Shown here: piece after piece, positions 35,626 to 44,896 of the stretch | Layout of the letters: every line of letters begins with the position of its first letter | Position numbering within the stretch: the first letter of the stretch is position 1 | NCBI RefSeq assembly: GCF_003855495.1 | Contig: NZ_CP034086.1 | Location: 2,331,501-2,395,500, forward strand | From: Methylocystis rosea | Lineage (GTDB): Bacteria; Pseudomonadota; Alphaproteobacteria; Rhizobiales; Beijerinckiaceae | Length of the DNA: 64,000 bases | Direction of reading: 5' to 3' | Program-made: the position numbers and the translations under genes | Notes under the pieces: generated by a model | Database searches by the model: none | What the model was told of the DNA's origin: nothing | The model's input: only the letters and a program-made list of their open reading frames with translations

Positions 35626-36051
35626 GATGTGCATTCCTTTTCAGTGCGATGGCTCCGGCTTTGGCTTGCCCAAATATCTGCGTTGGTCCCAATGATCTCG
35701 CCGCATCGCGTACATCATATGGGAGATTCAGCCCGACAAAAAAGAAGTGGGCGAACTGCGTGACCAATATGTCGCGGGATTCTTGACGAGCAACCTAAGC
35801 CTTCAGCAGCGCAGGAAGCACGCCGCTCATCGCGGCTGCGAGAAGTCGTCAACACTCTGAGTATTCCCGGCACAAACCGCTCTGGAGATACGAAGAAACC
35901 GCGAGGCGCGCGCTCGAGGAGTTCAAAATTGCGCCGACAAGGAAAGCTCGTTGCGGGGAATTTTCAGAGCGATGGCCGCACGCGTTGAAGACTCGTCAGC
36001 AGCACCCGATCGGTGCAGCTGCACGGGTCCACGTTCGTGTGAACGGATCAC
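35626..36051. other. Intergenic region with no recognisable gene
   Basis: Lower coding character than its surroundings. Short open frames on the plus strand (near 35760-35850) look like eroded coding sequence but contain no motif. No repeat or RNA gene recognised. Confidence 0.35.
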
Positions 36052-36303
36052 TCAGGCTGGCATGACCAAGCGTATTGAATTCGCTTCGCCAAACTTGGGC
36101 CATGGCACTTTAATGCCGGCTGCCTCCAGGAACATCTGCGCCACATAAAGAACGATGAACGCCCCGACCAAAACGACGAGCACGTGAACAACTGTTCGAA
36201 ATGGCTCCGCGAGGGGAATGACACGGAGCAAGGTCGTCGCGGCCCACCAAAAAACCCCGATGATGATGACGAGAAAGATGAGTCCTATCAATGTTTCGAT
36301 CAT
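36052..36303 (-). CDS. Small two-helix membrane protein, Thivi_2564-like
   Basis: 83 residues. Helix 1 (about 4-27) and helix 2 (about 38-60) are separated by a short polar loop (PLAEPFRT), and an amphipathic tail follows. The order of features recalls small 'Thivi_2564 family' membrane proteins, which appear near general-stress genes. Function unknown. The start has no strong ribosome-binding site. Confidence 0.6.
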   Translation of the reverse strand: MIETLIGLIFLVIIIGVFWWAATTLLRVIPLAEPFRTVVHVLVVLVGAFIVLYVAQMFLEAAGIKVPWPKFGEANSIRLVMPA

Positions 36304-36643
36304 TGTGGCGTCTCCACCGAGCCGAATTTGCCCAAACGGCGGCCGACCCTGCGGAAAAATATGGACCTATCTACGGTTCAGACAAGGCCAGCGGTGGCGG
36401 TGAGCCGTCGTCGAATCGATGAGGACGGCGGCCAGACGCGCGGGAGCAATCGTTGAAATTGGCTCAGACCGGCGCCTCCTTTGCCCTCAATGCAGGCTTG
36501 GAAGGGAGCGACATAAAAGCGGCGCGTCTCTGTTTGTGTCGTGCATCGATCCCGTCACGAGGATCCGAAGCGACTTTGGGCGACCCGCGCGGGGAAAGGG
36601 CTAGCAGCTCGTCAGCCTTTTTGGCGTGTGAGCTTTGATAGGA
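36304..36643. other. Intergenic region left of tRNA-Arg
   Basis: No protein-like frame with a ribosome-binding site and no clear hairpin. Short overlapping frames in the plus direction appear to be chance. Confidence 0.35.
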
Positions 36644-36720
36644 TGGCGCGCCCGAAAGGATTCGAACCTCTGACCCCCAGATTCGTAGTCTGGTGCTCTA
36701 TCCAGCTGAGCTACGGGCGC
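36644..36720 (-). tRNA. tRNA-Arg (anticodon ACG)
   Basis: Minus-strand cloverleaf: acceptor GCGCCCG / CGGGCGC, D-loop AGCTGGATAGAG, anticodon loop CTACGAA with anticodon ACG (deaminated to ICG in bacteria), T-loop GGTTCGAATCC and encoded CCA. 77 bases. Confidence 0.96.
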
Positions 36721-36882
36721 CTGTTTGGCCATAGCCCCGATGCGTTAAACGGGCTAAGGCGACGTGCCGGCTCGTTTACCGGCAAGCGACGCGAATGGCA
36801 ATAGCGCATTTACTTTCGCCTTGCCGCGGCCTTGCGTCGACCGCGTAAGCATTTAAATAAAAGGCCCTAAGTGGGATTTATA

Positions 36883-37650
36883 ATGGAAACGTTCCTGTCG
36901 GATGGCGTCGAGATAGCCTATGTCGATTTCGAGCCTTTAACGGAAGATCGCGGCGAACCGATCGTCCTCGTGCATGGCTTCGCCTCGACCCATGCCGTGA
37001 ACTGGCTGTTCACGCAGTGGATCAAGACGCTGACCGAAGACGGCCGCCGCGTCATTGTCTTTGACAACCGTGGCCATGGTCGCTCCGCCAAGCTTCACGA
37101 TCCGGCGCAATATAGCCTCGACCTGATGGCCGCCGACATCGTGCATCTTCTCGACCATCTGTCGATCCCGCGCGCCGACGTCATGGGCTATTCGCTCGGC
37201 GGACGCATCGGCACGGTGCTGGCGCTGACGGCGCCCGAGCGCGTGCGCTCCTTGATCCTCGGCGGCATCGGCGAAAATCTCATCGAGAACTCCGGACTGC
37301 CGCGTGGCCTCGCCGAAGCCATGGAGATCGAGCGCATCGAGGACATTGACGATTCGACGCTCAAGATCTTCCGCGGCTTCGCCGAATCCACCCGCAGCGA
37401 CCTCGCCGCCCTCGCCGCCTGCGTGCGCGGCGCCCGCAAGTCCGTCGAGCCAGCGTCGCTCGCGCGCATCACCGCGCCGGTGTTGATTTGCGTCGGCACG
37501 CGCGACGACGTCGCCGGCGACCCGCTCCCGCTGGCCGAGTTCTTCCCGAATGCTCGCGTGGTCGATATTCCCGGCCGCGACCACAACCGGGCCGTCGGCG
37601 ACAGGATCTATAAGCAGGCGGTGCTGGAGTTCCTGGATACGCGGCCTTAA
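36883..37650 (+). CDS. Alpha/beta hydrolase
   Basis: 255 residues from METFLSDGVE (an in-frame ATG lies four codons upstream). The fold is clear: VLVHGFAST (oxyanion loop), VFDNRGHGRS, nucleophile elbow MGYSLGGRI, Asp in CVGTRDDVAGDP and His in PGRDHNRAVGD. Typical of small cytoplasmic esterases/hydrolases; substrate unknown. Stands between the tRNA-Arg and cysE; same strand as cysE with a 71-base gap. Confidence 0.88.
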   Translation: METFLSDGVEIAYVDFEPLTEDRGEPIVLVHGFASTHAVNWLFTQWIKTLTEDGRRVIVFDNRGHGRSAKLHDPAQYSLDLMAADIVHLLDHLSIPRADVMGYSLGGRIGTVLALTAPERVRSLILGGIGENLIENSGLPRGLAEAMEIERIEDIDDSTLKIFRGFAESTRSDLAALAACVRGARKSVEPASLARITAPVLICVGTRDDVAGDPLPLAEFFPNARVVDIPGRDHNRAVGDRIYKQAVLEFLDTRP

Positions 37651-37721
37651 CGCTCGCGGGCGGGCGCCCGTGCTATTGTCCCGGCGCTCCGCTATATCAT
37701 TGCCTGACCAAGGAGGGGCGG

Positions 37722-38561
37722 ATGGGCGCCGAAACGCGCGAACTTGGCGCGAAGATCATCGACTTCGCCCAGAATGACCCGCTGTTCGCGCGGCTGCGCG
37801 CGGAGGCGGAGGACGTGCTGCGGCGCGAACCGGAGCTCGGCGGCTTCCTGCATCCGGCGGTCCTGTCTCAGAACGGCGTCTTGGGCGTCGTCGCGCATCG
37901 CGTGGCGCAGCGCCTCGATCGGCCGGAGGCGCCCTATATCGCCATCCGCCAGGCGTTCGAAGAATGCGCCGCGCGCGAGCCGGGCTTGGTCGAGGCGTTC
38001 CGCGCCGACCTGCTCGCCGTGCTCGAGCGCGATCCCGCCTGCACAAGGCTGATCGAGCCGGCGCTGTATTTCAAAGGCTTCCATGCGCTGCAGACCTATC
38101 GTCTGGCGCATTGGCTGTGGAAGAACGGCCGCAGCGACTTCGCCCTCATTCTGCAGAGCCTGTCCTCGCAAACCTTCCAAGTCGACATCCATCCCGCCGC
38201 CGTCATCGGCAAGAGCGTTTTCATCGATCACGCGACCGGCGTCGTCATCGGCGCGACGAGCGTCGTCGAAGACGAAGTGTCGATGCTGCATGGCGTGACG
38301 TTAGGGGGCACCGGCAAGGCGCGCGGCGACCGCCATCCCAAGGTCAGGCGCGGCGTGCTGATCGGCGCCGGCGCGAAGGTTCTCGGCAATATTGAGATCG
38401 GCCGCTGCGCCATGATCGCCGCGGGCTCCGTCGTGCTCGACCCGGTTCCCGCCAACAAGACCGTCGCCGGCGTGCCGGCCAGGATCGTCGGCGAGGCGCG
38501 CTGCGCCGAGCCGGCGCTTGCCATGGATCAGATGCTGGCCTATCTCGACGCCGGCATGTGA
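37722..38561 (+). CDS. cysE: Serine O-acetyltransferase
   Basis: 279 residues. An N-terminal helical domain (to about 145) precedes left-handed beta-helix hexapeptide repeats (DIHPAAVIGKSVFIDHATGVVIGATSVV, quoted in part, with His at the DHATG turn) and the CysE loop HGVTLGGTGK followed by DRHPKV. It acetylates serine for cysteine synthesis. The stop overlaps the start of the next gene, so translation is coupled. C-terminal residues end in Gly-Met rather than the Ile often needed for cysteine synthase binding. Confidence 0.94.
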   Translation: MGAETRELGAKIIDFAQNDPLFARLRAEAEDVLRREPELGGFLHPAVLSQNGVLGVVAHRVAQRLDRPEAPYIAIRQAFEECAAREPGLVEAFRADLLAVLERDPACTRLIEPALYFKGFHALQTYRLAHWLWKNGRSDFALILQSLSSQTFQVDIHPAAVIGKSVFIDHATGVVIGATSVVEDEVSMLHGVTLGGTGKARGDRHPKVRRGVLIGAGAKVLGNIEIGRCAMIAAGSVVLDPVPANKTVAGVPARIVGEARCAEPALAMDQMLAYLDAGM

Positions 38562-39187
38562 AGGCGGAGTTGACCTTGAGCAAAATTCTCCTGAGCTTTG
38601 CGCTCGTTTTTGTCGCGGCGTCGTTGCTGTCTCCACGCGCCGCGACAGCCGCCGGTTGGCATTATTACGATCCGGAATGTCCGATCGAGCTTGGCGGCAA
38701 CGAACCTGGCGGCAAGTCGATGAAATTCGTCGCCATGCAGCCCAAGAAGAACGTCGACCGGGAGTGCATCGCGCTGCCCGACGTGGGCCCCAGCGTCATC
38801 GTGCTCGACGCCGCCGACAATGAATTGCGCGACATGAATTGGGATATCCGCATCCTGCGCGGCAAGGGGCCGAACGGCGACGCCGACCCCGAAGCCGATA
38901 TCGTCGGCCGCCTGCCGGTGCAGAAATTCCGCAACGGCATGGTGAATTTCGACCAGAATTTTAGGGAGCCGGGCGAATACGTGCTCTACGCGAAGCTGAC
39001 GAGCGACGACGGCGCGAAGAGTTTTGAAGGCCGGCATCCGTTCTCGGTCGGCCTCGTCACCGACGAGGAAATTTATCTCTACATCGCGTTTGGCGTTTTC
39101 GTCGTTGTGGCCGGCGGCGTCGCCTTCACGCTCTGGCGCCAGGGCAAGCTCGGATTCAAAATTCCGGATTTTTCGAAGACGGATTGA
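38558..39187 (+). CDS. Unknown exported protein with C-terminal membrane anchor
   Basis: 209 residues from GTG 38558; TTG codons at 38570 and 38576, closer to a GGCGGAG site, are also possible. A signal-like helix (about 9-30) precedes a beta-rich periplasmic domain with two cysteines (DPECPIEL, DRECIALP), then a C-terminal helix (about 173-192) with a basic end. An Ig-like fold is likely (PGEYVLYAKLTSDDG). Family not recognised. Overlap with cysE suggests coupling, though a functional link to cysteine synthesis is not evident. Confidence 0.65.
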   Translation: MKAELTLSKILLSFALVFVAASLLSPRAATAAGWHYYDPECPIELGGNEPGGKSMKFVAMQPKKNVDRECIALPDVGPSVIVLDAADNELRDMNWDIRILRGKGPNGDADPEADIVGRLPVQKFRNGMVNFDQNFREPGEYVLYAKLTSDDGAKSFEGRHPFSVGLVTDEEIYLYIAFGVFVVVAGGVAFTLWRQGKLGFKIPDFSKTD

Positions 39188-39191
39188 GGTT

Positions 39192-39358
39192 CCTGCGAAA
39201 CGCTTGCAGGAAAAGCCCCTCCCCAACCCTCCCCCGCGCTTTGCGCGGGAGAGGGAGCAGGTTGCGCGGGTCGTGAAGATTTGTGAGTCTTCGTCGTAAG
39301 CCGCGACGGCGCCGTTCTCCCTTCTCCCGTGAAACGGGGGAAGGCGCCGCGAAGCGCC
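39192..39358. repeat. Cluster of intergenic palindromes
   Basis: Four inverted repeats between two genes: CCTGC/GCAGG at 39192-39210 followed by AAAAG, CCCTCCCCCGCGC / GCGCGGGAGAGGG at 39227-39255, CTTCTCCCGT / ACGGGGGAAG at 39321-39342, and GGCGC/GCGCC at 39343-39358. They may terminate transcription from both sides and look like dispersed alphaproteobacterial intergenic elements. Confidence 0.6.
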
Positions 39359-39389
39359 GGATGGGGGGCGAGCATAGCAAGCGTTCCCG

Positions 39390-41009
39390 CTAACGCCGAT
39401 CCCAGGATTGGAACTCGCCTTTCCAGCGCGGCCAGGTCGCGCGATATCCAAAGGAGATCCGGCGTGTTTCGCCGGGCGCGAGGTTGTAATCCCAAGCGAC
39501 GACCCCCTGCCGATCGTCGACGTTTCGCTCGGTCGGCGGCGTTGAGTCTGGCTGTTGTTCGATTTTAAGCGCTGCGTCGGTCGAGACCGGCACCCGATCT
39601 TCGATCCTCACGCGTATCGGAAAGGCGTGGCCGTTTCTAATTTCCGTAGCGCTCTGTCGCTCCTCCCAGGCCAATGCTTTCTCCTTTTTCGGAGTGAAAG
39701 ACTTCGTCGGCTGCTCAATCCGCCTCACCGAGACTGAATCATCGGAGCCGAAACCCAGTTCGGCGGTCTCCTTTGACGGTACATGTTTGAGAGTCCCCCG
39801 GCCGACGAAGGAACCGTCGCGGTACAGTTGCACGGGACCAAAAAACAGGGGGGTTGAATCGGTATTGGAGAACTTAGCGTGCAAATAGGCGCTGGTGTCG
39901 TGCTCCGGCGTCGATTTTACAAAGACGTTCGCATCCGACTCAAACTGTGCGAGGCGATAAACCTTCGTCGCACCGTTAGCCGGAAGTGAGACGAGACCAG
40001 GCACTTCGAAGCTGGCGTCGAAAGCGCTGCGACTGTGGTTCATCGAGGCTTCTTGGAAGCGGATCGAACTGTCCTTCTCCGATTCGAGCCTGACGAGGTC
40101 ATCGGGGGGTTTGCGCGAGGGCATATCCGCCTCTCCTGGGAATCCGGGAGAAGCCTCCAGCGTCGACAGGCGCGGCGCGGCAACCGCGCCGACAGCTTCG
40201 GTTGTCTTCAGCGTCAGTCGAATGTTTTCCCAAACTTCGCCGACGCGTTGAGCGGCTTCGGCGCGGCGTACCAGAGTCAGTCGCCCTTTTGGGGTCATCT
40301 CGAAATTGAGACGTGCGTCGTAGACGGGCGCCCATTTGGCGTTGTGGACGAGATATTCGAGCGCGATCTTACCCTTTGCCGGACCATGCGCGGTAATCTC
40401 GACAAATACGTCGTATCCCGGCGTGGAGAGTGGGTCGAGCTGGACGGCTTGGCGTGCCTTTTCGATATCTCCATCGATCATCCGTCGCTGACGACGCAGG
40501 TCGCGGATGCGATCATCCGCTTCGTCCAACCCCGGCGTGACCGCTACCCAGGCGGCGGGAAGATCCACGGCCCGCGGCTCCTTGGCGTCGGCGGAGGCCT
40601 TGGCAAAATTTTGAATCGCTCGTTTTTTCGTCTCGGACGCCTCGATCTGGTCGGTGAGCATCTGCTTTTCGTCGAGAAGCTTGGCAAGTTTTTTCGCCGC
40701 CTCGCTTTCAACGCCTGTGCCGGTCGACGGACGCACGGTCACCGCGCCGATAATCGCCTCGTTGTCGCCGGCGCCTTTAACGCGCACCGATTGTTGCAGC
40801 AGTTTCGGCGACACGCTCCGCAACACGAGCGTCGAATCTCCGGCGGGCACGGAGAATTCTCCAATCCGCCGCACCAGCGCAGCGTCCAGATGCAACGTGA
40901 CCGCCTCGACTCGCGAAGCGACTTCAATTTGGTCGGCGAGGGCTGTGTCGTTGAAAAGAAAAAGAACCAGCGCCACGAGCGGCGCAGCTAGGAGAAGCTT
41001 TTTTTGCAT
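39390..41009 (-). CDS. MuiA-like protein (DUF4140/DUF4139)
   Basis: 539 residues with signal peptide (MQKKLLLAAP to about TALAD). The N-terminal DUF4140 part has VEAVTLHLDAALVRRIGEF; a coiled coil follows (about 100-190, rich in Lys/Glu/Arg). The DUF4139 part contains LEYLVHNAKWAPVYDARL and ends with NLAPGETRRISFGYRATWP. Described as 'mucoidy inhibitor' in Pseudomonas relatives; cell-envelope role, mechanism unknown. Single gene convergent with the unknown anchored protein. Confidence 0.85.
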   Translation of the reverse strand: MQKKLLLAAPLVALVLFLFNDTALADQIEVASRVEAVTLHLDAALVRRIGEFSVPAGDSTLVLRSVSPKLLQQSVRVKGAGDNEAIIGAVTVRPSTGTGVESEAAKKLAKLLDEKQMLTDQIEASETKKRAIQNFAKASADAKEPRAVDLPAAWVAVTPGLDEADDRIRDLRRQRRMIDGDIEKARQAVQLDPLSTPGYDVFVEITAHGPAKGKIALEYLVHNAKWAPVYDARLNFEMTPKGRLTLVRRAEAAQRVGEVWENIRLTLKTTEAVGAVAAPRLSTLEASPGFPGEADMPSRKPPDDLVRLESEKDSSIRFQEASMNHSRSAFDASFEVPGLVSLPANGATKVYRLAQFESDANVFVKSTPEHDTSAYLHAKFSNTDSTPLFFGPVQLYRDGSFVGRGTLKHVPSKETAELGFGSDDSVSVRRIEQPTKSFTPKKEKALAWEERQSATEIRNGHAFPIRVRIEDRVPVSTDAALKIEQQPDSTPPTERNVDDRQGVVAWDYNLAPGETRRISFGYRATWPRWKGEFQSWDRR

Positions 41010-41098
41010 GGCCGCCTTGAAAAGTCGATTTGCAGAACGGAACGCGACGCCAACACTAATTCGGTCCGAATGAATGGCAATTGAATGGAATCGTCGCC

Positions 41099-43366
41099 TT
41101 ACCCAAACCGATTATTCCTCGGGAACCCTCTCGGCGGCAACCTTCCCGCTTCGGCGCGGTGGCCGATCCAGTCCTTGAGTTCAGCCTTGTCGATCGTGAA
41201 GACGCGGTTCGAGGCGTCGGTCCATGTCAGGCCGTCCTTCAGCGCGAAAACTTTCGCGTCGGCGACGCCGCCGTCCTTGTAGCGCTGCATGCGCACGCCC
41301 TTGCCGCGCGCCATGCGCGGCGCTTCGGTCAAGGGAAACACCAGCAGCTTGCGGTTCTCGCCGATGATGGCGACATGATCGCCCTCCGCCTGCGTCACGA
41401 TGTGCAACTTCGAGGGTGGCTCGACGTTGAGCGCCGCGCGTCCCTTGCGCGTCGAGGACAAGAGATCGTCCTCGCTCACGACGAAGCCGCGCCCGTCATT
41501 CGTCACCAGCAGCAGCGCGGCGCCCGCGACATGCGGCAGAACGGCGACGACGTCGGCGCCTTCCTCGATCTCGGCGAAGAGCCGGATCGGCTCGCCATGT
41601 CCGCGCCCGCCGGGAAGTTTCGAGGCCTCTAGCGTATAGGCCTTGCCGTTCGACGCGAGCGCCAGGATTTTCGACGTCGTCTGCGCGAAGAAGGACGCGC
41701 CGAGTTCATCGTCGCCCTTGAACTGCAGCGTCGCGAGATCCTGCACATGACCCTTCAGCGCGCGAATCCAGCCCTTCTTCGAGACGACGATGGTCACCGG
41801 TTCGCGCTCGATCATCGCCTCGGCGAGGTCGAGATCAATCGCCTCGGGTGCGTCCTCAAATGTCGTGCGCCGCTTGCCCTTCGGCGTCTGCGGACCATAG
41901 ATTTTTTTGAGTTCGCGCACCTGCCAGGCGATGGTCTTCCACTGCTTGTCCTCATCGGCGAGCAGCGCCTCGATGTCCTTGCGCTCGGCCGAAAGTTCGC
42001 CCAGCTCCTTCTTCAGCTCCATTTCTTCGAGCCGGCGCAGAGCGCGCAGCCGCGTGTCGAGAATGTATTCGACCTGCAAATCGGTCAGCTTGAACGCCTT
42101 TTTCAATTCGCCCTTGGCGTCGTCCTCTTCGCGGATGATGCGGATCACCTCATCGAGATTGAGGAAGACGATGACCATGCCTTCCAATTGCTCGATGCGC
42201 CGAACGATCGCGGCGAGGCGGTGGCGCGAGCGGCGCTGCAGCACGGTCCGGCGATGGTCGAGCCATTGCCTTAAGGCCTCGTCGAGCGAAACGACGCGCG
42301 GCGTCACGCCGTCGACGAGCACATTCATGTTCATTGGAAAACGCGTTTCGAGCTCGGAGAGCTTGAACAGGGTCTCCATCATCAGCGCCGGGTCGACGGT
42401 GCGCGCGCGCGGCTCGAAAACGATGCGCACGTCTTCCGCCGATTCATCGCGCACATCGGCGACGAGCGGCAGTTTGCGCTCGGAGATGAGTTCGGCGAGC
42501 CGTTCGATAAGGCGAGACTTCTGCACGCCGTAGGGAATTTCGGTGACGACGACGACCCATCCGCCGCGCGGCAGCTCCTCTTTGATCCAGCGCGCGCGCA
42601 CACGAAACGAGCCGCGTCCCGTGCGATAGGTCTCGATGATCTCGTCGCGCTTGTCGACGATGATGCCGCCGGTCGGAAAATCCGGGCCCTGCACGAAGGT
42701 CAGCAGCTGTTCGGCGGTCGCCTTGCGGTGAGAGATGAGATAGAGCGCCGCGTCGCACAGCTCGGCGAGATTATGCGGCGGGATCGACGTCGCCATGCCG
42801 ACCGCGATCCCCTGCGCGCCATTGGCGAGCAGATTAGGCAGCGCCGACGGCAGCACCACCGGCTCCTTCTCCTCGCCGGAATAGTTGGGGATGAAGTCGA
42901 TCGCGTCTTCGTCGATGCCTTCCAGAAGAGAGCGCGCGACCGCCGTCATGCGCGCCTCGGTGTAGCGATAGGCGGCCGCCGAATCGCCGTCCACATTGCC
43001 GAAATTGCCCTGCCCGTCGACCAGCGGATAGCGGGAGGAGAAATCCTGCGCGAGGCGCACCAGCGCGTCATAGATCGCCTGATCGCCATGCGGGTGGAAC
43101 GAGCCCATCACGTCGCCGACGATCTTTGCGCATTTCTTGAACGGCGCGCCGGGATCGAGGCGAAGAATATGCATTCCATAGAGTATGCGGCGATGCACGG
43201 GCTTGAGCCCGTCGCGGGCGTCGGGCAGCGCGCGGCCAGTGATGGTCGAAAGAGCGTAACGCAGATAGCGCTCCTCGAGCGCCTCGCGCAGATCGACGGG
43301 CGCGATCACGCTAACATCGCTTGCGCCCTTGCCTTTTCCCGTTCCCGCGCCGCCTTTTTGCGCCAT
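41099..43366 (-). CDS. parC: DNA topoisomerase IV subunit A
   Basis: 755 residues. Catalytic Tyr in [11 protein letters not shown]; quinolone-determining stretch [20 protein letters not shown]; conserved [24 protein letters not shown] opening ([16 protein letters not shown]); C-terminal beta-pinwheel blades (for example [14 protein letters not shown]). Length matches ParC rather than GyrA (no GyrA box). Together with ParE it decatenates daughter chromosomes. Gene order near recO-era-rnc is conserved in alphaproteobacteria. Confidence 0.96.
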   Translation of the reverse strand: MAQKGGAGTGKGKGASDVSVIAPVDLREALEERYLRYALSTITGRALPDARDGLKPVHRRILYGMHILRLDPGAPFKKCAKIVGDVMGSFHPHGDQAIYDALVRLAQDFSSRYPLVDGQGNFGNVDGDSAAAYRYTEARMTAVARSLLEGIDEDAIDFIPNYSGEEKEPVVLPSALPNLLANGAQGIAVGMATSIPPHNLAELCDAALYLISHRKATAEQLLTFVQGPDFPTGGIIVDKRDEIIETYRTGRGSFRVRARWIKEELPRGGWVVVVTEIPYGVQKSRLIERLAELISERKLPLVADVRDESAEDVRIVFEPRARTVDPALMMETLFKLSELETRFPMNMNVLVDGVTPRVVSLDEALRQWLDHRRTVLQRRSRHRLAAIVRRIEQLEGMVIVFLNLDEVIRIIREEDDAKGELKKAFKLTDLQVEYILDTRLRALRRLEEMELKKELGELSAERKDIEALLADEDKQWKTIAWQVRELKKIYGPQTPKGKRRTTFEDAPEAIDLDLAEAMIEREPVTIVVSKKGWIRALKGHVQDLATLQFKGDDELGASFFAQTTSKILALASNGKAYTLEASKLPGGRGHGEPIRLFAEIEEGADVVAVLPHVAGAALLLVTNDGRGFVVSEDDLLSSTRKGRAALNVEPPSKLHIVTQAEGDHVAIIGENRKLLVFPLTEAPRMARGKGVRMQRYKDGGVADAKVFALKDGLTWTDASNRVFTIDKAELKDWIGHRAEAGRLPPRGFPRNNRFG

Positions 43367-43618
43367 TTCAAAAACCCGATTCTGCCTTTGCGATCGGTAC
43401 TATGGCCGCGAGGGCGTCGGCGCAAGCGAAGGATTTCGCAGCGGCTCTTTAACTGTGAAAGGACATTGTCGACGCATCGACTGCGTTTTGTGCAGCATTG
43501 TAACAAATAATGTCTTGCAGACGCCGCGTTTCGTCCTTTAGAAGGCTGCGAAGCGATGGCGCGGATCGGCGCAGTCGAATTTTCGCCGGTTTTCCGCGGC
43601 TTTCAAAACATGGCGTCC

Positions 43619-43855
43619 ATGAAGAAACTGTTTTTGGCGCTCATCTCGGCGCTGCTTGTCACCTCCGCCTCATTCGCCTTGGATAGATCGACGGTCTCCG
43701 GTCCGACGGTCGCCGCGCGGGACCGCGCGCCTCAGGCGCGCGACGGTGACGAAGACATGCAGGCGATCTGCCGCGAAGTGCTCGTCGACATCGATCAGGG
43801 CTACGGCGTCAGCAGCCATGAATCGCGCTATATTTGCGGCGACAAGCGCCACTAA
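43619..43855 (+). CDS. Small exported protein of unknown function
   Basis: 78 residues from MKKLFLALIS, giving a clean signal peptide ending near SFALD; upstream in-frame ATGs (43556, 43610) are less likely. The mature part has two cysteines (QAICREVL, RYICGDK) that could form a disulphide, and a GYGVSSHESRYICG ending resembling short periplasmic proteins of Rhizobiales. Divergent from parC. Function unknown. Confidence 0.65.
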   Translation: MKKLFLALISALLVTSASFALDRSTVSGPTVAARDRAPQARDGDEDMQAICREVLVDIDQGYGVSSHESRYICGDKRH

Positions 43856-43886
43856 GCGATCCGCCGACGCGTCCGCTCTTTTTTCC

Positions 43887-44618
43887 TTACGCCACGCGCA
43901 AAAGAGCGCCGACGTAAAGTTCGCGCGCCGCCGGCAGCGCGACGCCGCGCGGCTTGAGCACGTCGCGCGTTAGGAAATATCCGGTCAACCGGAACGCGGC
44001 GATGAGATCGGCCTGCTCCGCGACAATGCTCTCATGCTGAAGAAAGCCCGGATAGAGCAGGAGTTTGTCGCGCCATGGCGCGCCGGCGACGCGGCTCACC
44101 GCGCGGCCGGATTTCGGCGACACATAGGCGAGATCGTCCTTCGCGCCGGTCAGCGCGCAGGCGTTGAGATCGAGCCCGAAGCCGAGCGCGCCGAGCAGCG
44201 CAAGCTCGAATCGCGCCAACATCGTCGCGGCGCCTTCGGCGGCGCGAATGTCGCCAAACTGCGCCGCAATGGCGTCGGCCATTTCGAACAATTCCTCATG
44301 CGGATCGCGCTCCGGCAGCAGACGCAGCAACGCGCAGAGCGAGACGACGCCATGGAGCGCCGCGGCGCGGTCGAGGAAATAGGCGGCGCGCGCGGCGAGC
44401 GGCTCGACCGTCAAGGCGCCGAGATGATCCTCGAGACGCGCGCGCCACTGCGCCGCGACGAGATTGCCGGGCTGCAGAATCGGACGGAGCCGGCGCGAGC
44501 GACCGCCGCGCACGAGACCAAGATGGCGGCCGTGTCCGCGCGTCATCACTTCGAGGATGACGGAAGTTTCGCCATGCCGACGCGCGCCGAGAATAAGAGC
44601 GTCGTCGCGCCATTCCAT
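43887..44618 (-). CDS. recO: DNA repair protein RecO
   Basis: 243 residues. OB-fold start MEWRDDALILGARRHGETSVILEV, helical centre with ALLGALGFGLDLNACALTG and a YVSPKSGRAV stretch; the zinc-binding cysteines of some RecO proteins are absent, as is usual in alphaproteobacteria. RecO loads RecA on SSB-coated DNA with RecR. Downstream of the DUF1737 gene and era. Confidence 0.93.
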   Translation of the reverse strand: MEWRDDALILGARRHGETSVILEVMTRGHGRHLGLVRGGRSRRLRPILQPGNLVAAQWRARLEDHLGALTVEPLAARAAYFLDRAAALHGVVSLCALLRLLPERDPHEELFEMADAIAAQFGDIRAAEGAATMLARFELALLGALGFGLDLNACALTGAKDDLAYVSPKSGRAVSRVAGAPWRDKLLLYPGFLQHESIVAEQADLIAAFRLTGYFLTRDVLKPRGVALPAARELYVGALLRVA

Positions 44619-44625
44619 ATCAGGC

Positions 44626-44853
44626 TCACACTTCGGAAAGCTTCATATCCGGCCTGTAATCTAAGCCTTCGACATCCTTGATCAAAGCCTGGCCGCAAAT
44701 CACCCGGTTTTGGGTCGGGTCGAAGGTGAGCGACGGCGATCCGTGGAGTCGCCAGCCTAGGCTCAACGCTTCCGTGACGCGATGGCAAAACGCCGCGTCG
44801 TCCGGCCCGGTGAGAAAACGATAGGCGGTCATCGCCTTGCGTTCGTTCGACAT
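44626..44853 (-). CDS. DUF1737 domain protein
   Basis: 75 residues from MSNERKAMTA (an ATG at 44832 gives MTAYRFLTG, an equally good start). AYRFLTGPDDAAFCHRVTEAL, GWRLHGSPSLTF and CGQALIKDV are typical of DUF1737, a small cytoplasmic family of unknown function. It lies between recO (7 bases) and era (about 40 bases) on the same strand, so it belongs to the operon. Confidence 0.85.
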   Translation of the reverse strand: MSNERKAMTAYRFLTGPDDAAFCHRVTEALSLGWRLHGSPSLTFDPTQNRVICGQALIKDVEGLDYRPDMKLSEV

Positions 44854-44896
44854 TCGATTCTCCAGCGCCGCGCGAATCACCCGATCTTGGCCGCTA

